This document shows, piece by piece, positions 33,347 to 42,102 of a stretch of 64,000 nt of DNA. The notes below the pieces were generated by a model that worked only from the letters and a program-made list of their open reading frames with translations, was not told the DNA's origin and did not search any database. A program made the position numbers and the translations under genes. The stretch lies in the NCBI RefSeq assembly GCF_011405655.1, contig NZ_AP022829.1, positions 62,001-126,000 on the forward strand. The letters run 5' to 3'. Each line of letters opens with the position of its first letter. Position 1 is the stretch's first letter. Source of the DNA: Adlercreutzia hattorii (GTDB lineage: Bacteria > Actinomycetota > Coriobacteriia > Coriobacteriales > Eggerthellaceae).

Positions 33347-34566
33347 GAGGGGTTCACTTTCGTTGAAGGGACAGGGGGGAAGGTCGAAGGAAAGGAAGCG
33401 GCGGAAGACGAACCAGGCGCGGTAGCGGCGGCGGCAGAAACCGGGCGCGACGCTGCTGCCAGTACCACAGCGCCCCGAGCGGGCGAGACAACCGATGCCG
33501 CAGCAGGACCTACAACCGAAGCCCAGGCTGCAGCGGGATCGCCGCGGTCTTCCACAAGGCGGCGCCCCAAGGGCTCAAGCCGCGCCGCCAGGTCGGCCCA
33601 TTTGCGGGCCGCATCGGCCGACGAGCGGGGCTTGCCGTCGTAGAGCGCATAATCGCCCTGGCGCTCGGGCGGCGACAAGTTCGGCATCACGACGTTGGCG
33701 CCAGCGAGGATGCCCTTCTCGCGGCTGCAGGGATCCAGCGCTTCCAGGGCCGTGGTAGCCGGCAGCAGCACCGTCGGATGCGCCAGACGCACGAGGGACA
33801 GCAGGTAGCAGGTAAGCTCCACCGTGCCGGGTGCCTCGGCGGCAAAGGGGGTGTCGCGATGGGGCACAAACGGCCCGATGCCGCACATTTCGGGGCGAAA
33901 CTCCTGGATGAACGCGAGGTCGGCCGCCAGGTGCTCCGTCGTCTGGAAGGGGGAGCCCACCATGAAGCCGTCGCCCACGGCGAACCCGGCCTCTCGCAAG
34001 TCGGACAGGCACGCCATGCGGCGCTGAAGCGTCATGGCCGCCGGGTGCAGCTGCCGGTAATGGGCGGCCGTGGCCGTCTCATGGCGCAGCAGGTAGCGGT
34101 CGGCCCCGGCGGCGCGCAGGTGCCGGTAGCTTTCCCGCGAGCGCTCCCCCACCGACAGCGTGACGGCGCAGCCCGGATAGGCCGCCTTCAACGCACCAAT
34201 AAGCTCGGCAAGCCACTCGTCGGTAACAGCCGGATCCTCCCCGCCCTGCAGCACGAAGGTGCGGAAGCCTGCCTGCCAGCCCGCATCGGCACAGGCCAGA
34301 ATTTGCTCGGGAGCCAGGCAGTAGCGCTCGCAGGCGCGGTTGCTGCGCCGGATGCCGCAGTAGTAGCAGTCGTTCTTGCAGACGTTCGTGAACTCGATGA
34401 GCCCGCGCGCGAACACCGCGTCTCCGTAGGCGGCCTCGCACGTCTCCCGAGCGCGACCAGCCAGCTCATCAGCCAGCGCCGAGGTCCGGGCATCGATAAG
34501 CGCCGCGTACTCGTCCAGGGAAAGAGTATGCTCGCGCACAAGCTTCGCGACCAATGTTGCTATCAA
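33343..34566 (-). CDS. hydE: [FeFe]-hydrogenase maturase HydE with C-terminal extension
   Basis: The radical SAM protein has NVCKNDCYYCG (CxxxCxxC) and the conserved FRTFVLQGGED region. It acts in assembly of the dithiolate bridge of the H-cluster. The start is taken as TTG at 34566, overlapping the hydA stop (TTGA) with AGGAG upstream; a GTG further inside is possible. The last 55 or so residues are a Pro/Ala/Ser/Val low-complexity tail not usual for HydE. Confidence 0.93.
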   Translation of the reverse strand: MIATLVAKLVREHTLSLDEYAALIDARTSALADELAGRARETCEAAYGDAVFARGLIEFTNVCKNDCYYCGIRRSNRACERYCLAPEQILACADAGWQAGFRTFVLQGGEDPAVTDEWLAELIGALKAAYPGCAVTLSVGERSRESYRHLRAAGADRYLLRHETATAAHYRQLHPAAMTLQRRMACLSDLREAGFAVGDGFMVGSPFQTTEHLAADLAFIQEFRPEMCGIGPFVPHRDTPFAAEAPGTVELTCYLLSLVRLAHPTVLLPATTALEALDPCSREKGILAGANVVMPNLSPPERQGDYALYDGKPRSSADAARKWADLAARLEPLGRRLVEDRGDPAAAWASVVGPAAASVVSPARGAVVLAAASRPVSAAAATAPGSSSAASFPSTFPPVPSTKVNPS

Positions 34567-36356
34567 ATCTGCCAGCTCTCCTGGTCGGTGTGCAGCCACT
34601 CGTGGGCCGTATGCGACAGCGGCTCGCCGATCCAATCGGCGTACAGCTTCGCGATGTCGGGGTTCTCGTGGGAGTAGCGCAGCTTGTCCGCGGCGTCGAG
34701 CCGGTTCAGCACGCCGGCCCGCGCCTGGGCCAGTTCGCTGTTGAACTGGATGGGCTGGCCGCCACCACCCACGCATCCGCCCGGGCATGCCATGATTTCT
34801 ACGAAGTCGAAGGCGGCCTCCCCGGATTCCAACGCGTCCAGCAGCTTCGACGTATTCTCCAGGCCGCTGGCCACAGCGATGCGCACGGTGGCGTCGCCGA
34901 TGGAAAGCTCGCGGGACATCCAGGGCGTCTCGGACGTTGCAGCCGTAGTGTCGCAGGCGCTGAAATCGGGGTTCTCGCCGGTGATGAGGTAGGCCGCCGA
35001 GCGTAGGGCCGCCTCCATGACGCCGCCGGTGCGTCCGAAAATGGTGGCCGCGCCGGTAGAAAGCCCCAGCGGGTTGTCGAAGGGCGCCTCGGAAAGCGCC
35101 GTGCAGTCGACGCCCACCAGGCGCAGCAGGCGGCCGAATTCGCGCACCGTGAGCACGGCGTCCACGTCGGGCGCGGCCTCGGCCGCCAGCTCGGGCGCGA
35201 CCGGCGCGTCGGGCACCAGGCCCGCATCGCTCGTGCCGGCCCCGTGGGTCGCGCCGACCACCGTGGAAAGCTCCGGCACGTCGCACTCGTACTTCTTCGC
35301 CACGCAGGGCATGATGGACACGACGAACAGACGGCGTCCCGCCTCGGCGGCCTCGGCGGCGAGCGTGTTCTTAACCACGGCACCCATCATCTGGTGCGGC
35401 GACTTGGCGCTGGAAAGCTGGGCCGTGAACTGCGGGTAGTGCTGCTTCACGAAGCGCACCCAGCCGGGACAGCAGCTCGTGAACATGGGGCGCGGCGCGT
35501 CGGAGCCGAGGAATTCCACGAACTCGCTGCCCTCTTCCATAATGGTGAGGTCGGCGGCGAAGTCGGTGTCGAAGACCTTGTCGAAGCCCACGGCGTGCAG
35601 GGCCGCGGCCAAGCGTCCCGGCGTCGCCTCCTCGCGGGAAAGCCCCAGGCCCTCGCCCCAGGCCGTGCGCACGGCCGGCGCCACCTGCACCACGGTTTCC
35701 ACCGCCGGATCCAGGATGGCCTCCATGATGAGGCTCACGTCGTCACGGGCCGTAAGCGCCCCGGTGGGGCAATGGGTGATGCACTGGCCGCACAGGGCGC
35801 ACCCGGCCTCGGCGATGGGCAGGCTGTCGCGCACGATGATCTTCGTGGAAGGGCCGACCCCCGTGAAGTCCCACACGGCGCAGTGCTGCACCTTCTCGCA
35901 GATGGCCACGCAGCGCATGCACTTGATGCACTTGCTGCTGTCGCGCTGCAGCGGGAAATCGGCGTCCCAAGGCGCCGGCTCGGGCAGCAGGCCCGGGGCG
36001 TCTGCCAGGTTGAAGGTGCTCGCAAGGTCGCGCAGGGCGCAGGTGTCCTGGCGCACGCAGGTGGCGCAGAGCGCGCGGTGATCGTCCATGATGGCCTGCA
36101 GATTCGCCCGCCGGGCCGCTGCTACCTGCGGCGTGTCGGTGCGCACCACCATGCCCTCGCGCACGGCGGTGTTGCAGGAGGCCGCAAGCCCCTCGCCTTC
36201 CACGTCCACCAAACACACGCGGCACGAGCCGATGCAGTTCAAGTCCTTCAGGTAGCACAGCGTGGGGATGGTCACACCAGCCGCCGTGGCCGCGTCCAGC
36301 ACGCTCGTGCCCTCGGGGGCTTCCACCGCCTGACCGTTTATCGTGATAGTTACCAT
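34563..36356 (-). CDS. hydA: [FeFe]-hydrogenase catalytic subunit
   Basis: The 597-residue protein has an N-terminal [2Fe-2S] domain (C34, C41/45, C48, C61), a His-Cys4 cluster region, a two-[4Fe-4S] ferredoxin domain (CIKCMRCVAIC ... CALCGQCITHC) and the H-cluster domain. The three H-cluster signatures are TSCCPGW, MPCVAKKYE and MACPGGCVGGGGQP. The ATG overlaps the flavoprotein stop. No signal peptide is present, so it acts in the cytoplasm with the GltD-like partner. Confidence 0.96.
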   Translation of the reverse strand: MVTITINGQAVEAPEGTSVLDAATAAGVTIPTLCYLKDLNCIGSCRVCLVDVEGEGLAASCNTAVREGMVVRTDTPQVAAARRANLQAIMDDHRALCATCVRQDTCALRDLASTFNLADAPGLLPEPAPWDADFPLQRDSSKCIKCMRCVAICEKVQHCAVWDFTGVGPSTKIIVRDSLPIAEAGCALCGQCITHCPTGALTARDDVSLIMEAILDPAVETVVQVAPAVRTAWGEGLGLSREEATPGRLAAALHAVGFDKVFDTDFAADLTIMEEGSEFVEFLGSDAPRPMFTSCCPGWVRFVKQHYPQFTAQLSSAKSPHQMMGAVVKNTLAAEAAEAGRRLFVVSIMPCVAKKYECDVPELSTVVGATHGAGTSDAGLVPDAPVAPELAAEAAPDVDAVLTVREFGRLLRLVGVDCTALSEAPFDNPLGLSTGAATIFGRTGGVMEAALRSAAYLITGENPDFSACDTTAATSETPWMSRELSIGDATVRIAVASGLENTSKLLDALESGEAAFDFVEIMACPGGCVGGGGQPIQFNSELAQARAGVLNRLDAADKLRYSHENPDIAKLYADWIGEPLSHTAHEWLHTDQESWQI

Positions 36357-38188
36357 GCTTCCAGCCCCCTTCCGGTTAGCGCGCCTATGCCGTACACGTC
36401 GCAGCGCAGGCACCGGCCACACTCTTGCGCGGCTTCCTCGGCGCTCACCGGTTCTTCCACGTACTTGAAATCGCACTTGCGCTCCCGTGCCGGGCGCTCG
36501 GCCACCTGCACGCGCCCGTAGGCGGTGCGGTCGTTGGGGTGCGCCGGTGGCACCGCGGCGCCGCAGTCCAGCTTATGATGGAAACCCAGCAGCTCGTCGA
36601 TGTTGGCCGCCGCCGTCTTGCCCGCGGCGATGGCCATAATGACGGTCTTGGGGCCCCACTGGCAGTCGCCGCCTACGAAGACGGTATCGAAACCGGGCGC
36701 TTGCAGGCACGCGTCGGCGCACAGGTAGGTGCGATCGTGCTGCATGCCGAACTCTTCGAAGGGGGCGCACTCGATGGCCTGCCCCACGGCGATGATGACA
36801 AGGTCGGCGGCCAGACGCACCTCAGGCTTGTCGGCCGGCACTGGGGCCGGGCGGCCGCCGCGCACCGCGCCGATGCGCTGGGGCTGGCAGATGAGCGCCG
36901 TCGCGCAGCCCTCCGCGTTCGCTTCAATGCTGGCCGGCGCCTGAAGGCAGCGCATTTCCACGCCCTCCATCATGGCCGCCTCCACCTCGGAGGGCAGCGC
37001 GGTCATGTCCTCCAGGCGGCGTCGATAGGCCACGGTGACCGAGGCGGCACCGGCGCGCACGGCGGTGCGAGCGCAGTCCATGGCCACATTGCCGCCGCCA
37101 ATGACCACCACATTCTTGCCCGTGAAGTCGGGATACTGCTCGTCGCCGATGGCCTCCAGCACGTCCACGGCGCTCATAACGCCGGCCGCATCGGCCCCTT
37201 CAATGGAAAGGGTCTTGCCGCCCTGGGCGCCCACGGCCACGTACACGGCGTCGAACTCGTCCACCAGCGTGCGCATCTCGTCCGTCTGAACGTCGCAGCC
37301 CGTACGCACCTCGATGTCGCCGGCACCCAGCACGGCGCGGATATCCTCGTCGAGTCGCTCGCGAGGCAGCCGATAAGCGGGAATGCCGTAGCGCATCATG
37401 CCGCCCAGGCGACTGCGACGTTCGAATACCGTCACCGCATGACCCATGAGCCCCAGGAAGTAGGCGCAGGTGAGCCCCGAGGGGCCGGCACCCACCACCG
37501 CGATGCGCTTGCCCGTGGGGGCCAGCGGCGCGGGGGTTTCCACGGAATCCGCGGGGACGGTGTCTACAATGTACTTCTTGATGCCGCGAATGTTCACCGG
37601 TGCGTCCACCATGGTGCGGCGGCAGCGCTCCTCGCAGGGATGCTCGCACACGAGCGCACAGGCCGTAGGGAAGGGATTGTCCTTGCGGATCATCTTCACC
37701 GCTTCGGCGACGCGGCCCTCCTCGGCCAGCGCGATGTAGGCCGGCACGTTCACATGGGCCGGACACCGCGTGACGCAGGGCACCGTCTGGCGCGTGCCGG
37801 GAGCGCAGGTGCCCGCATCCACGTGGCTGGCGAACTCCTCGGCGAAGGCGTCGAGCCCCGCCAACACCATCGCCCCCGCCTGCCAGCCCACGGCGCAATC
37901 GGCGGTGTCGCGCAGCAGCGTGGCCGCATCTCGGATCTCATCCACCGTCGCCGCCGTGGCGCGGAAGGCGGCCACATCGCCCAGCAGCGCCTCAATTTTC
38001 GGCATGCCCTGGGCGCACGGCGTGCACTTGCCGCAGGTCTGCGCGGCGCTCGCTTGCAACTGTCCCAGCACCATCCCCACCGGACACTGGCCCGGCGGCA
38101 TGGCTTCCACGCGTCGGGCGAAGGCCTCGACGAACTCCCCCGTCCGCGCATCGGCCCGCGCCGCCACCTCAACGGTCAAACGCCCCAT
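36350..38188 (-). CDS. NAD(P)H-dependent flavoprotein partner of the hydrogenase (NuoF tail + GltD-like)
   Basis: The 612-residue protein starts with a NuoF-type C-terminal cluster domain (CGKCTPCAQG near residue 53). A Fer4_20 cluster domain follows (CVTRCPAHVNVPAYIALA, then CALVCEHPCEERCRR), and then a GltD/pyridine-nucleotide-disulfide-type FAD and NAD(P) domain (VVGAGPSGL and VIGGGNVAMDCART). It lacks the NuoF FMN/NADH domain. It should pass electrons between NAD(P)H and HydA, perhaps with bifurcation. It is the first gene of the operon and has a GGAAAGAGAG site. Confidence 0.88.
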   Translation of the reverse strand: MGRLTVEVAARADARTGEFVEAFARRVEAMPPGQCPVGMVLGQLQASAAQTCGKCTPCAQGMPKIEALLGDVAAFRATAATVDEIRDAATLLRDTADCAVGWQAGAMVLAGLDAFAEEFASHVDAGTCAPGTRQTVPCVTRCPAHVNVPAYIALAEEGRVAEAVKMIRKDNPFPTACALVCEHPCEERCRRTMVDAPVNIRGIKKYIVDTVPADSVETPAPLAPTGKRIAVVGAGPSGLTCAYFLGLMGHAVTVFERRSRLGGMMRYGIPAYRLPRERLDEDIRAVLGAGDIEVRTGCDVQTDEMRTLVDEFDAVYVAVGAQGGKTLSIEGADAAGVMSAVDVLEAIGDEQYPDFTGKNVVVIGGGNVAMDCARTAVRAGAASVTVAYRRRLEDMTALPSEVEAAMMEGVEMRCLQAPASIEANAEGCATALICQPQRIGAVRGGRPAPVPADKPEVRLAADLVIIAVGQAIECAPFEEFGMQHDRTYLCADACLQAPGFDTVFVGGDCQWGPKTVIMAIAAGKTAAANIDELLGFHHKLDCGAAVPPAHPNDRTAYGRVQVAERPARERKCDFKYVEEPVSAEEAAQECGRCLRCDVYGIGALTGRGLEAW

Positions 38189-38316
38189 AGCTCTCTCTTT
38201 CCTGTATTGACGCTAACCGATACACCATAACGCGTCTAGTATTTCCGATTGGTAACAAGCCCATGGGAAAAAGCACTACGGCGCAGAATTAACTCTAAAC
38301 CACCTGAGAATACCTT

Positions 38317-39627
38317 CTAGAGCTCTGCCACGGTGCCGAGTCCGCGCCTCGCGGCGGCGTCCAGGGCGATCTTGGCACAGGCAATGTCAAGCAGCGCGGT
38401 GCCCGCCGAGTCGAAGACCGTGACGTCCTCGGCGCTCGTGCGGCCCGGCACCTTCCCCACCAGCACGTCTCCCAGCTCGCCGAGCACATGATCCAGGCCG
38501 AAGGCGCCCTCAGCCAGTCCGCGCTCGATCTCGCCGTTGCTCGCGCAGTTGGCCGTATCGTCGGAGTAGCCGTAGCCCACGCGAAAGCTCTTCGGCTCCT
38601 CGAAGCAGTCGCCCGGCGTGACGAAGGCACCGTTGAACTTCACCATATCGGTGCAGAAATCGTAGGAGGGGATGTCGTAGTCGTAGTAGACGAGCGCCGT
38701 CGTGCCGGCCTCGGGCGGAACGACGGACAGGTGCGGCTCCGATTCCACCCATTCCAAAAGCGTAGCCAAATTCTCGCGCACGATGCGGCGGCTGCGGTCG
38801 AGGATGGCGTCGGCATGGGCCAGCGCGTAGGCGCCCACGGCCTCGTCGAACAAGCCGCAGGAGATGAGGTTGTAGTCGCGATGGGACAGAAGGTCTCGGC
38901 GCAGTTGTTCGTCCTTGGTAATGCACCAGCCCAGACGGATGCCCGCCAGCGACCACACCTTGCTCATGGAACTGGTGACGACGCCCTTGTCGTAAAGGTC
39001 GACGACCGACTCGGCGTACTCGTCGGCCTGGTTCAGGTGGCGGTACACCTCGTCGCAGTGCAGCCACGCGTCGTTCTTGCGCGCCACCTCCACGATGGCC
39101 CGCAGCGTCTCGCCGTCGATCAGGGCGCCCGTGGGATTGTCGGGATTGTTGATGCAGATGACCTTCGTCTCCGGCGTGCACAGGGCGTCCAGGGCCTCCA
39201 CGTCCACGTGGTAGCCGTTCTCCTTTTCCAGATGCAGCACGTCCACCGCAGCGCCGCACATCTCGGGGATGGAGTAGAGCTGCTGGTAGGTGGGCATGAC
39301 CGACACCACGTGGTCGCCCGGGTTCACCAGCGTCGAGAGCACGAGTGCGTTGGCGCCGGCGGCCCCGTGGGTGGGGATGATGTGCTCGGGCGCCACGGTG
39401 CGGTAGAGCTTGGCGATGCCGGAAAGCAGGTCGGGGCGACCCTCGATGTCGCCGTAGGTGAGGCGGCGCGCCGCGAAGGCGTCCAGAAACGCCTGCTTGT
39501 CGCCGCCGGTCAGCTCGAAGAGCTGGTCGAGGGACAGCGAGTACACGCACGTCTCGGCGACGTTGTAGGTGCACTTCGTCTCCCAGAGGTTCATCCACTG
39601 CTCGACTTCGAAATCCTTGATTTCCAT
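38317..39627 (-). CDS. PLP aminotransferase fused to an ornithine cyclodeaminase tail
   Basis: Residues 1 to about 355 form a class I/II aminotransferase with NNPDNPTGA, CDEVYRHL and the PLP lysine in SSMSKVWSLAGIRLGW. After SFRVGYGYSDDT the sequence changes to that of the C-terminus of ornithine cyclodeaminase/mu-crystallin proteins: EIERGLAEG, ELGDVLVGKVPGRTS, VTVFDSAGTALLD. About 80 residues come from that family. The normal aminotransferase end, roughly 20-25 residues, is missing. The gene is open throughout with a good AAGGAG start, so a chimeric protein may be made; activity is uncertain. Confidence 0.85.
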   Translation of the reverse strand: MEIKDFEVEQWMNLWETKCTYNVAETCVYSLSLDQLFELTGGDKQAFLDAFAARRLTYGDIEGRPDLLSGIAKLYRTVAPEHIIPTHGAAGANALVLSTLVNPGDHVVSVMPTYQQLYSIPEMCGAAVDVLHLEKENGYHVDVEALDALCTPETKVICINNPDNPTGALIDGETLRAIVEVARKNDAWLHCDEVYRHLNQADEYAESVVDLYDKGVVTSSMSKVWSLAGIRLGWCITKDEQLRRDLLSHRDYNLISCGLFDEAVGAYALAHADAILDRSRRIVRENLATLLEWVESEPHLSVVPPEAGTTALVYYDYDIPSYDFCTDMVKFNGAFVTPGDCFEEPKSFRVGYGYSDDTANCASNGEIERGLAEGAFGLDHVLGELGDVLVGKVPGRTSAEDVTVFDSAGTALLDIACAKIALDAAARRGLGTVAEL

Positions 39628-39736
39628 GGGGGTTCTCCTTCTCGCTGATCCACGGTCTCCGCTAGGAACGTGAGTCCAGCATAAAAGGCGAACCCGAAGC
39701 AGGATGTGGAGGCGGCCACAGGCTCTCAGGCGGCCC

Positions 39737-39754
39737 GTTGTGGGCGCCCACAAC
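39737..39754. repeat. Perfect 18-bp palindrome
   Basis: GTTGTGGGCGCCCACAAC lies 110 bp upstream of the aminotransferase ATG and 70 bp past the PucR remnant stop. It could be an operator, or a hairpin ending the PucR transcript. Confidence 0.5.
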
Positions 39755-39826
39755 GAGGCTTGCGGCCGCCCACGGCGCAAACGAGCCGCGCCCTGTCGCA
39801 CGCAGCGCTCTGCGAAAGCGAGGTGC

Positions 39827-40432
39827 CTAGAGGAAGATCATCGACAGGTAGGCGAACAGCTGCTTGTCCGTGGCGTCTTCCATCGCCAGCACCGCGCGAG
39901 CACGGTTGACGCGGTTGCGCACCGAATTGGGGTGCTGGCAGAGGCGCTCAGCCGCCGCGTTCGCGTCACCGCCGCAAGCCACGTAGACCCGCAGGCTCTC
40001 GACGAGATTGGAGCCTGCTTCAGCATCGGAGGCAGCGAGTCGATCAAGGCCCGCTGCGCAGGCGCGCTCGAGCAGCCAGCCGTTTTGTCGGGCAACACGG
40101 AAGGCATCTGGGCCCAGCATGTCCCACGAAACAGCAGAGTGGCCCATCCTTTTTGCCGCCTCGCCGCATCCGAGAGCCTCGACGATGGCCCCATCGGCCC
40201 AATCGGTGCCGAACACCTCGGAGAGCCCAGCCGCGCAATGCCCTCCAAAGCCGGCGATAAGCACCTCGATATCGCCTGCTTCCAGAGACTCGAAATCATC
40301 GGCGACAAGAAGGGCCAAAAGACGCTGCGCCGACGGCTCGCAGCAACGACGCGCTCTGACCGCCAGCTGAGAAATCCGAGACTCTTTCGGAGCCCCAACA
40401 GGGCGGAGAAAGGCTTTTGGACAACCTTCTCG
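39827..40432 (-). pseudogene. N-terminally truncated PucR-type regulator
   Basis: An open frame of about 200 codons runs directly from the ATPase stop at 40433 and has no ATG. It encodes SRISQLAVRARR, an AAA-like spacer and the PucR C-terminal helix-turn-helix (LRVYVACGGDANAAAERL, then HPNSVRNRVNRAR). The N-terminal sensing half is absent. A TTG at 40318 could start a 163-residue fragment. The gene was probably cut when the upstream ATPase gene arrived, and it may once have regulated the divergently placed or downstream aminotransferase. Confidence 0.7.
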
Positions 40433-41713
40433 CTACGGGGCCAGGCAGGTTATCGGGACGACGTAGACGCCGTCCGGTCGGCAATAGGCCGCTTGCTGGC
40501 CCGTGAGCACCATAAGGAACGAGGGAGCTCCCTCTTTGGAATCGTCAACACGCGAGGCGAGCTTCAACAAGTGGGCCGCGCCCTCTTCAACCTGCTTCTC
40601 GCCGAGCTTCACCTCGACGGCCCCCCAGCGACCATCGTCCAAGACGACGACGGCGTCGGCCTCGAGACCCGTCTTATCGCGATAGTGGTAGACGGTTCCC
40701 CGCAGCTTGGCCGCATACACGCGCAGATCACGCACGCACAGCGATTCGAAAAACAGCCCGAAGGTACTAAAGTCCAGCAAGAGCTTCCGCGGAGACACGC
40801 CCAACAGGGCCGCCCCGATGCTCGGATCGCAGAAGTGCCGCGTCGAGCTGGTGCGCACGGCGGTCTTGGAGCGCAACGCCGGATTCCACGCCGGCAAGTC
40901 CTCGGTAACGTAGGTGCGCCGGAGCGCGTCGAGGTAATCGGCGACCGTGTTCTCCGAAGGCGGCTCTCCTCCCATATCCGCCGCGATGGTCGCCTGGCTC
41001 GCCTCGGTGGATATGTTGCGCGCATAGGAGCGCAGAATGGCCCGCAGCCACGTCGAGTTGCGCTTCTTGTCGTCCATCTCGTCGATGTCCGAGTCGAGCA
41101 GCTCGGCAACGTAATCCTTAGCCTGGTCGAGGGCGATCTCCGGATCGCTTTCCAGCACGGCCTCCGGCCAACCGCCACGGCAGAGCGCAAAGGCGATGTC
41201 CTCGATGGAGCGATCAGATATGGCGCCCACCTCGGCGGCACCATCGAAGAGCCCCGCTAGCGAGACCGCGCCCGTAGACTCGCGGGATTCGAAGAGCGAC
41301 ATGGGGCGCATATGCATACGGGATATCCGTCCCACGCCGGAATGCTTCGGTCTCTTCTTGGGCGTAGCCGAACCGGTGAGGATGAACCGGCCCTTGCCCT
41401 TCCCCTGGTCGACCGCGAAACGGACGGCATCCCACAGCTGCGGCGCCATCTGCCATTCGTCGATGAGGTGCGGCTCGGCGCCTTCCAAGAGCACCGACGG
41501 GCGCACTTCGGCCAAAGCGACCAGAGAGGGACCCTCGTCGGGATCTTGGAGGTACACAGCACTTTGCGCCTGCTGCTTGGCCGTCTCGGTCTTGCCGCAC
41601 CATTTCGCGCCGACGATCTGAACGGCGCCGGAAGCCCGAAGCGCCCGCTGAAGCACAGCGTCGGCCACGCGCGGCCAATAGCCCTCCTGTCGCTCTTCGT
41701 CCTTCTCCACCAT
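40433..41713 (-). CDS. AAA+ ATPase with PD-(D/E)XK-like C-terminus
   Basis: The 426-residue protein has Walker A GAKWCGKTETA (about 35-45), Walker B HLIDEWQ and an RFILTGSATP sensor segment. A DUF4143-like tail carries GLEADAVVVLDDGRWGAVEVK (spaced D and E-x-K). It is a distant relative of the ATPases at 5250 and 42103. The ATG lies 62 bp from a three-copy repeat array whose first copy covers the -35 region of a TATAGT promoter. It abuts a truncated PucR gene, suggesting recent insertion. Confidence 0.85.
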   Translation of the reverse strand: MVEKDEERQEGYWPRVADAVLQRALRASGAVQIVGAKWCGKTETAKQQAQSAVYLQDPDEGPSLVALAEVRPSVLLEGAEPHLIDEWQMAPQLWDAVRFAVDQGKGKGRFILTGSATPKKRPKHSGVGRISRMHMRPMSLFESRESTGAVSLAGLFDGAAEVGAISDRSIEDIAFALCRGGWPEAVLESDPEIALDQAKDYVAELLDSDIDEMDDKKRNSTWLRAILRSYARNISTEASQATIAADMGGEPPSENTVADYLDALRRTYVTEDLPAWNPALRSKTAVRTSSTRHFCDPSIGAALLGVSPRKLLLDFSTFGLFFESLCVRDLRVYAAKLRGTVYHYRDKTGLEADAVVVLDDGRWGAVEVKLGEKQVEEGAAHLLKLASRVDDSKEGAPSFLMVLTGQQAAYCRPDGVYVVPITCLAP

Positions 41714-41775
41714 GGCGCGCCCCTTCCATCAATGATCGATCGGTGCGCCTACTATACCACGTCAGCGAGGTGATT

Positions 41776-41836
41776 GCGGAAGTTGGATCGTTTTCATTAC
41801 GGAAGTTGGATCATTTTTGTTGAGGAAGTTGGACTT
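41776..41836. repeat. Three-copy 23-bp-period repeat at the ATPase promoter
   Basis: GGAAGTTGGATC-type units start at about 41778, 41801 and 41824 (two exact, third ending GGAC), with 23-bp spacing. The minus-strand -10 TATAGT lies at 41756-41751, so the first unit covers its -35. Confidence 0.8.
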
Positions 41837-41935
41837 TTGGGAGACATTTGTCGCACCGAGGACGTATCCCTTCTCCAGGTGGTAATTACCCACGTCGAGG
41901 ATCTTGCCGAGCGCCTTGTGCCGTGCGAGGGAACA
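41831..41935 (-). pseudogene. Relic of a DUF4143 ATPase C-terminus
   Basis: The minus strand encodes HKALGKILDVGNYHLEKG followed by YVLGATNV. This aligns with HKALDNVMAVREWGIDSA and IVFCRGNV in the ATPase at 5250. An in-frame stop lies shortly upstream. No other part survives. The remainder to 42102 shows nothing coding. Confidence 0.5.
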
Positions 41936-42102
41936 ACAACGTCAACTCTGGCCGCAACGCCGCCAACGCTGCTGCGGTTTACCTAGCCGCATAGCGCGAG
42001 AACAAGGATAGTCACCAAAACCGCCGGCTACTCTCGTCTAGTCGCTCTTCCCCATACAGGCCGCCACGTATCTCCCTCCCCTGCGTGGCAGCCTGAGCGT
42101 TG

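Noticed and set aside
34566-35286. Extension of HydE by 240 residues upstream
   Set aside because: The extension lies entirely in another frame of hydA and lacks family similarity.
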